A stretch of 64,000 nt of DNA from Oceanospirillum sp048264105 (GTDB taxonomy: Bacteria; Pseudomonadota; Gammaproteobacteria; Pseudomonadales; Halomonadaceae): the NCBI GenBank assembly GCA_048264105.1, contig JBLXDJ010000004.1:248001-312000 (forward strand), given 5' to 3'. The notes under the pieces were generated by a model, which did not search any database, was not told where the DNA came from, and was given only the letters and a program-made list of their open reading frames with translations. Shown here piece after piece: positions 59,627 to 64,000 of the stretch. Every line of letters begins with the position of its first letter. Within the stretch, counting starts at the first letter, position 1. The position numbers and the translations under genes are program-made.

Positions 59627-61357
59627 CTAGTGTTTGTAATGACGGATCTGTTGCTGGAGTTGTTCCGCCATCTGATCCAGATGCCGGTTGACCGCTTCTG
59701 AGGCAGATGCTGTTTCCGTGACCTGATGGGCGCGCTGAAGAATATCCTGAACACTCTGATCCACACTGGTAACAGCCTGTTGCTGTTCACGGCTGATCTC
59801 GGCAATGGACTGATTGACCTGAGTGAGTTGATTCAGCTCCTCTGCGATCTCCTGAATAGAGGCCTCAGCGGTTTTTGAGCGGGCAACACCGGCATTGACC
59901 TGATCCCGGTTCTGCTCAAGGGAGCGCATCGCATCGTTGGAGTGTTGCTGCAGATTGCCCACCATCTGCTGAATCTCATCGGTAGAGTCACTGGTGCGCT
60001 GCGCCAGACTGCGCACCTCATCGGCAACAACGGCAAAACCCCGACCCTGCTCTCCCGCTCTGGCGGCTTCGATAGCGGCATTCAATGCCAGCAGGTTGGT
60101 TTGCTCGGCGATATCCTGAATCACTTCCAGAACCGATTGAATGGAGGTGCTGTGCTTAATCAGACTTTGTACACTCTGCTCTACATCACTGAACTGTTCT
60201 GCCAACTCACCTACCGTCTCGGCGGTTTGCTGCACATCCTGCTGGCCGGAAACGGCTCGTCTGGCTAACTGGTCGACCCGCTGCAATCCCTGATCGGTGG
60301 TTAACAGAATGGAGTCAGCGCTGGCTCCCAGTTCGGTTGCGGTAGAGGCGAGGGTTTCGCTCAGCTGCTTCTGCTCGTCACTTTGCTGGTGAGTGGTCTG
60401 GCTGGCTTCCAGTCCCGACCGGGCTGTACTTTTAAGTTCGTTCGCCAGCAGATCAACATCATCCAGTGTTGTTTTAAATTTGCTTAGCAGCTCTTGAGTG
60501 GCTTCTGCCATGCTGCGGATCTCATCGCGGCCTTCCAGCGTCAGGCTGCGGGTCAGATCACTCTGTTGCTCAATGGTCACCAGTTCATGCTGAAGCTGTT
60601 TCAACGGGCGGGTGATTGAACGAATAACGGCGACGGCAATGATAATGGAGACCGGTACGCTGAACAGCAGAATCAGAAGCGTTGAACGGGAGATGTCATC
60701 GATGCTTTTGCTGCTCTGGTTGCTCAGGGTAGCGACACGGGCACTGGCACTCATTGTGTGTTCCAGCGCGGATTCCACTTGCTGGTTGGTGTCCTTTAGC
60801 CGTTGCTGGAACAGCCCGGTTAATGCCATCAGCTGCTCGTTCATGGTTTCGACAACCAGATGCGCTTCGGTTATTTCAGAGGCGGCCAGATTGTTTTTAC
60901 CCTGCACATAATATTGGTTGGCGCTCTCCATAAAGGCTAGATAGCTGGCAAGGTTGCTGAGCATCGGACGGATCAGTTCACTGGCTTCTGTTTCCACCGC
61001 CAGATTCGCCAGTTGGTTTTCCAGGGTATCTGCGGATTCTGCAGCCTGATTCAGAGAGTTGTAGTACTGCGTAAGACTGCCGTCGAAATACCAGAACAGC
61101 ATATCGGAGTAGCTTTTCTGGATATTCTGTACCTGCTGCATCTGTCGTTGAGTTGCAGCCTGCTGATCGATCAGTGCTGCTTCCTGTTCAATCCAGCGGT
61201 TCTGCGTCGTGACCTCATCGAGCTGGCTTTTACTGAAGTGCGCAATCTCATCAAGCTGAAAGAGGATCAGAAGCAGAACGGATATTTTCACCAGAACCAG
61301 AAATGCCGCCAGCGACAGGATGCGGGTGGTGACTTTGATAGACCTGAGGTTGATCAT
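59627..61357 (-). CDS. Methyl-accepting chemotaxis protein
   Basis: 576 residues, classical layout. TM1 is about 11-33 (ILSLAAFLVLVKISVLLLILFQL). A periplasmic helical sensor of about 165 residues follows. TM2 is about 222-245 (LLILLFSVPVSIIIAVAVI), then HAMP (SITRPLKQLQHELVTIEQQSDLT). The signalling domain tip is IAEQTNLLALNAAIEAARAGEQGRGFAVVADEVRSLA. The ligand is unknown. It is next to the alcohol-oxidation locus but transcribed towards it, so a link to alcohol sensing is only possible. Confidence 0.92.
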   Translation of the reverse strand: MINLRSIKVTTRILSLAAFLVLVKISVLLLILFQLDEIAHFSKSQLDEVTTQNRWIEQEAALIDQQAATQRQMQQVQNIQKSYSDMLFWYFDGSLTQYYNSLNQAAESADTLENQLANLAVETEASELIRPMLSNLASYLAFMESANQYYVQGKNNLAASEITEAHLVVETMNEQLMALTGLFQQRLKDTNQQVESALEHTMSASARVATLSNQSSKSIDDISRSTLLILLFSVPVSIIIAVAVIRSITRPLKQLQHELVTIEQQSDLTRSLTLEGRDEIRSMAEATQELLSKFKTTLDDVDLLANELKSTARSGLEASQTTHQQSDEQKQLSETLASTATELGASADSILLTTDQGLQRVDQLARRAVSGQQDVQQTAETVGELAEQFSDVEQSVQSLIKHSTSIQSVLEVIQDIAEQTNLLALNAAIEAARAGEQGRGFAVVADEVRSLAQRTSDSTDEIQQMVGNLQQHSNDAMRSLEQNRDQVNAGVARSKTAEASIQEIAEELNQLTQVNQSIAEISREQQQAVTSVDQSVQDILQRAHQVTETASASEAVNRHLDQMAEQLQQQIRHYKH

Positions 61358-61503
61358 TGAATTTGCCCTTCGCTTTTATTCTTATTAAGCGGCAAATGTA
61401 GACTTAGGTAGGAGAAAGCAAAAGATAATGTGCAAAAAGACTATTTTGTTCATTTTGTTCATGGGGTTGCAGGCACAGATCCCGTTATAGGCTTTCCCTA
61501 TCA
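61358..61503. other. Intergenic region upstream of chemoreceptor
   Basis: With the structured leader that follows, this makes about 300 bases without a gene between the divergent chemoreceptor and the 45-residue protein. AT-rich direct repeats (TTTTGTTCAT twice near 61452) lie here; promoters for both directions are expected. Confidence 0.4.
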
Positions 61504-61643
61504 GTCAGATCGAAACTGACAATTTCACCCATAAAGGCTCGATGCCTATAGTGAAGCTATCAGGCAGAGGGAGCTTGGTCTCACCCGAAAAGCTCTTAAC
61601 CTGTCGGTGATCTTAGCCTTGTATTTTTGGCCGGTAGATCCGG
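61504..61643 (+). promoter_or_regulatory. Structured 5' leader with five consecutive hairpins, possible cis-acting RNA
   Basis: Immediately upstream of the 45-residue gene five simple hairpins follow one another. They are GTCAG/CTGAC (61504-61520), AGGC/GCCT (61535-61547), ATAG/CTAT (61548-61560), GAGCTT/AAGCTC (61571-61595) and CCGG/CCGG (61631-61643). CAGG at 61561 could also pair with CCTG near 61600, enclosing the fourth hairpin. The pattern looks like a folded leader RNA, but it does not match any riboswitch consensus I know. Confidence 0.35.
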
Positions 61644-61657
61644 TATGGGGGAAGACT

Positions 61658-61795
61658 ATGTCAGAACGTATTAAGAAAATTCAACAGCAGAAAGCCAAGC
61701 CGATGCAGGATAAAGTTGCCGAGTCTCAGAAACTGGAATGCAACTACAAGGATGATTACTACGGGGATAAAACCTGTGTTCCTTGCGGTAAGTAA
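61658..61795 (+). CDS. 45-residue Cys-containing protein of unknown function
   Basis: Start at 61658 after GGGGGAAGACT; upstream in-frame Met has no ribosome site. The N-terminal half is Lys/Gln-rich helical (SERIKKIQQQKAKPMQDKV) and the C-terminal third holds three cysteines: LECNYKDDYYGDKTCVPCGK. The C-V-P-C pair suggests metal or redox chemistry. It has a dedicated hairpin leader and terminator. No known family recognised. Confidence 0.6.
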   Translation: MSERIKKIQQQKAKPMQDKVAESQKLECNYKDDYYGDKTCVPCGK

Positions 61796-61821
61796 CCTGT
61801 TGTTTGCTTTTTGATGGTGAG

Positions 61822-61852
61822 ATGCCCTCTGCCTGTGCAGGGGGCATTTTTG
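61822..61852 (+). terminator. Terminator of the 45-residue gene
   Basis: The arms ATGCCCTCTG / CAGGGGGCAT (one G-T) with a 6-base loop and five T. Confidence 0.88.
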
Positions 61853-61920
61853 TGCCTGCTTTGCGCAGGCCGGTCAGGAGGGTATGATAGCCAACTTTCA
61901 CTAGCAGTGAGGTTAAACCG

Positions 61921-62085
61921 ATGTCTCTGGAAACTGCGCCGGATCATATAAAACTGGCGGTGGATCTGATTGAACTTCTGGAAACCAATAAGATCGATAA
62001 CCGGGTCGCTGAACAGGCTCTTGAGATTGTTCTGAAGGATATCAGAGCTAAAATGGCATCAGAAACGGCGTCGGATTCTGAATAA
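61921..62085 (+). CDS. rsmS: RsmS/YbaM-family small regulatory protein (DUF2496)
   Basis: A 54-residue gene: ATG at 61921 with GAGG upstream, stop TAA at 62083. The protein reads MSLETAPDHIKLAVDLIELL then ETNKIDNRVAEQALEIVLKD. This matches the short DUF2496 family (E. coli YbaM; in Pectobacterium RsmS is reported to affect secondary metabolite and virulence regulation). The exact mechanism is unknown. It stands between the 45-residue gene and a diguanylate cyclase. Confidence 0.82.
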   Translation: MSLETAPDHIKLAVDLIELLETNKIDNRVAEQALEIVLKDIRAKMASETASDSE

Positions 62086-62194
62086 ATCTGACCAATTGTT
62101 ACATCAGGAAGGTGTCCGGTATCAACCCGCATAAGAGCGCGTTAGACTCCGGCTGACTAACATGGATCTTCTTATATGAGAAGCAAGGTTACAC

Positions 62195-63328
62195 ATGCCC
62201 GTAAAACAACGTTTTGACCGTCTGTTAAATTTTCTTCTGGGCGACAAGCGCTTACCTTATCAGTACAGCCATCATGCGGTGCTCCTTGTGGGTGGCTTTG
62301 GCTACCTCGCCTGCAGTATTTTTAATTACGTCTTTCAAACGTCTGATATTGTCCTGGCCTATGCTCAGTTGGTGATCTTTTTTGTCGTAATTGGGCTCTG
62401 GTACCGCTCGCGTTTCCGTGGTGAATTCCGCTGGATGGCGATTGGGTTTATGTTTCTGTTGCTTCTGGTGTCCCTTCCGCTTAACTGGGTTTATAACTCG
62501 GGGCTGTCGGGGCCTACCTATTTTCTCTATATGACCGTTCTGGCGTATATCAATGTTGCATTTCGGGACTTTGGTTATTTCCGTCTTGTAGGGAGCGCTT
62601 TAGCCTTTATTACCCCGCTATTTCTGGTTCTGATTGATCTTTATTATCCGGAGCTTATTTATCAATACCCGGATGACGCTGTTCGGGCGTTGGATCTTAG
62701 TTTCAGTTTCATTGTAACGATCATTCTGTTGATGATCATGATGGGGGTTTACTCCAAGCGCTATCAGCTGGAGCGTGATAAGGCGGAGCATCTGGCGGAA
62801 CAGCTGCGTATTCTCTCGGAGCAGGATCCCCTGACCGGTTTGCATAACCGTCGGGCGATGGATCGTTATCTGGAGAGCCTGAATCATTCCGGTACCGTAT
62901 TTTCTCTGGCGATTCTCGATCTTGATCATTTTAAAAAGCTGAATGATCGCCATGGCCACAGTTATGGCGATGAGGTGCTCTGCCTGTACGCCAAGCAACT
63001 GAATCGCGTCGCTCTGGCCTGTAAAGGTCTTGCGGTCAGGTTGGGCGGTGAGGAGTTTGTACTGCTGATGCCGATGGAAGAAGAGGCCGCGAATGAACTG
63101 ATCTCTGAACTGGCGTCGCGCCTGAAACAGCTCCCGCTTGAGCATGGTGAGGTGACCTTCAGTGGTGGTCTTGCCCAACGCATTGACGGAGAGTCGCGGG
63201 ATCATCTGTTGGCCCGGGCGGATCAGCTTCTTTATGCTGCTAAAGATGCGGGAAGAAACCGGATCTATGCTTCTCAAGCTTATGACGGAGAGCAAGCTGA
63301 GCTGGTTTTAACGGAATCTGAATCCTAG
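62195..63328 (+). CDS. Membrane-bound diguanylate cyclase
   Basis: 377 residues. The N-terminal half has about six hydrophobic segments (residues 20-190; HAVLLVGGFGYLACSIFNYVF, LAYAQLVIFFVVIGLWY, WMAIGFMFLLLLVSLPLNWV and others), a membrane sensor of undefined type. A short coiled coil leads to a GGDEF domain: DPLTGLHNRRAMDRYL, LAILDLDHFKKLNDRHGHSYGDEVL and VRLGGEEFVLLMP. The active site is intact. No RxxD inhibitory site precedes GGEEF, so it may not be product-inhibited. Confidence 0.92.
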   Translation: MPVKQRFDRLLNFLLGDKRLPYQYSHHAVLLVGGFGYLACSIFNYVFQTSDIVLAYAQLVIFFVVIGLWYRSRFRGEFRWMAIGFMFLLLLVSLPLNWVYNSGLSGPTYFLYMTVLAYINVAFRDFGYFRLVGSALAFITPLFLVLIDLYYPELIYQYPDDAVRALDLSFSFIVTIILLMIMMGVYSKRYQLERDKAEHLAEQLRILSEQDPLTGLHNRRAMDRYLESLNHSGTVFSLAILDLDHFKKLNDRHGHSYGDEVLCLYAKQLNRVALACKGLAVRLGGEEFVLLMPMEEEAANELISELASRLKQLPLEHGEVTFSGGLAQRIDGESRDHLLARADQLLYAAKDAGRNRIYASQAYDGEQAELVLTESES

Positions 63329-63439
63329 ACCGCCGACTTACCACTTTCACCCAATGGGGCTATCAGCCCCAATCTGTTAGCCTGATGCTCTTAAGATATG
63401 ATCTTCCTCGCTTTGAGGCTTCTTTCAGGTGAACCTTTC

Positions 63440-64000
63440 TTGATATCTCGATTACCTAAGTGGGTTGAAGCCGGTGCTTTTGTGCTGGCGTTTACAGCCG
63501 GTTCCGTCAATGCCGTTGGTTTGCTGGGCTTTAAGCATCAGGCGGTTTCCCATGTCTCCGGGACAGCGACCTTGCTGGGCACTCAATGGGCGGATTCTCC
63601 CCTGGATGCCCTGCATCTGGCAGGCGTTATCGTCAGCTTCTTACTGGGGGCGGTGATTTCGGGGCTTCTGCTGAACGGGAACTCCCTCAAGCTGGGTCGG
63701 CACTATGACTCTCTGTTGCTGATTGAAGCGCTACTGTTGCTGGCAACGCTTTGGTCTCTGAATGAAGGCATGCTTTACGGGCATTATCTGGCCTCGGCCG
63801 CCTGTGGCTTACAGAATGCGTTGGCGACGACCTACAGCGGTGCGGTCGTCAGAACAACTCATATGTCCGGTATTGTGACTGATCTTGGCATTATGCTGGG
63901 GCAGGCGCTGAAAGGGCGGGGGTTCGATCAGCGTAAAGCGATACTGTTTCTGTTGCTGATTTCCGGTTTTGTCTCCGGTGGTACGGCAGGTGGCCTGCTG
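63440..64000 (+). CDS. DUF1275 (YoaK-family) membrane protein, 3' end outside window
   Basis: Starts at TTG 63440 after CAGGTGAACC; the frame is open to the right edge (187 codons). Hydrophobic segments alternate with conserved bits typical of DUF1275: AFTAGSVNAVGLLGF, HVSGTATLLGTQWA, CGLQNALATTYSGAVVRTTHMSGIVTDLGIMLG. About six membrane helices are expected in the whole protein. No transport substrate is established for the family. Confidence 0.88.
   Translation, partial: MISRLPKWVEAGAFVLAFTAGSVNAVGLLGFKHQAVSHVSGTATLLGTQWADSPLDALHLAGVIVSFLLGAVISGLLLNGNSLKLGRHYDSLLLIEALLLLATLWSLNEGMLYGHYLASAACGLQNALATTYSGAVVRTTHMSGIVTDLGIMLGQALKGRGFDQRKAILFLLLISGFVSGGTAGGLL

Noticed and set aside
1..64000. 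CRISPR array
   Set aside because: No regularly spaced 25-40 base repeats; the tandem repeats seen have units of 7-18 bases without spacers.

Overview
The window is a stretch of gammaproteobacterial chromosome, most like the Oceanospirillales/Pseudomonas group. The evidence is gene order: rluE-nudJ-mnmA-hflD-purB-roxA, clpS-clpA-infA-bpt-aat, ftsK-lolA-rarA and crcB-serS-cysG are arrangements known from Pseudomonas and relatives. The monomeric NADP isocitrate dehydrogenase and the roughly 530-residue isocitrate lyase also fit that group. Nearly all of the sequence is coding, and many units end in clear intrinsic terminators. I saw no rRNA, tRNA, CRISPR array, transposase or integrase.

Layout. 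1-666: 3' part of an unknown membrane-anchored protein. 830-5940: icd, a small protein that may have an ADP-ribosyltransferase fold, and aceA, all on the minus strand (TCA/glyoxylate branch point). 6586-12773: minus-strand housekeeping genes (roxA, purB, hflD, mnmA, nudJ, rluE). 13259-18300: the N-end-rule proteolysis group (adaptor clpS, unfoldase clpA, aminoacyl-tRNA-protein transferases bpt and aat) with infA in between. 18437-24258: ftsK, lolA, rarA and a hemerythrin-like protein. 24484-31788: crcB-serS and cysG, separated by a 3.2 kb accessory segment (26229-29394). That segment holds two divergent groups of genes with unfamiliar products and is bounded by two copies of the same terminator hairpin. 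31876-34469: a Tat-exported methionine sulfoxide reductase B and a chemoreceptor.

34746-59318 is a periplasmic alcohol-oxidation locus. It has two very large hybrid histidine kinases and a NarL/LuxR-type response regulator. Next to these is a minus-strand group of PQQ-associated genes (CxxxCW lipoprotein, ABC permease and ATPase, beta-propeller, substrate-binding protein). A plus-strand group follows (small cupredoxin-like protein, cytochrome c-550 PedF, MoxJ-like binding protein, SoxYZ-like carrier, metallo-beta-lactamase-fold protein). The enzymes are a PQQ alcohol dehydrogenase with the Asp-Tyr-Asp signature of lanthanide-dependent enzymes and an ExaC-type aldehyde dehydrogenase. The logical flow is: alcohol to aldehyde in the periplasm, electrons to PedF, aldehyde to acid in the cytoplasm, then acetyl-CoA into the glyoxylate shunt (aceA and icd are in the same window). 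No pqqABCDE genes are present here, so PQQ must be made from elsewhere or imported.

59627-64000: a second chemoreceptor, a 45-residue Cys-containing protein behind a strongly structured leader, a 54-residue RsmS/YbaM-like protein, a membrane diguanylate cyclase, and the 5' part of a DUF1275 membrane protein.

The parts most worth following up are the accessory cassette between serS and cysG, the degenerate N-terminal domain of the siroheme synthase, promoter boxes shared by the two alcohol-oxidation enzymes, and the structured leader at 61504-61643.
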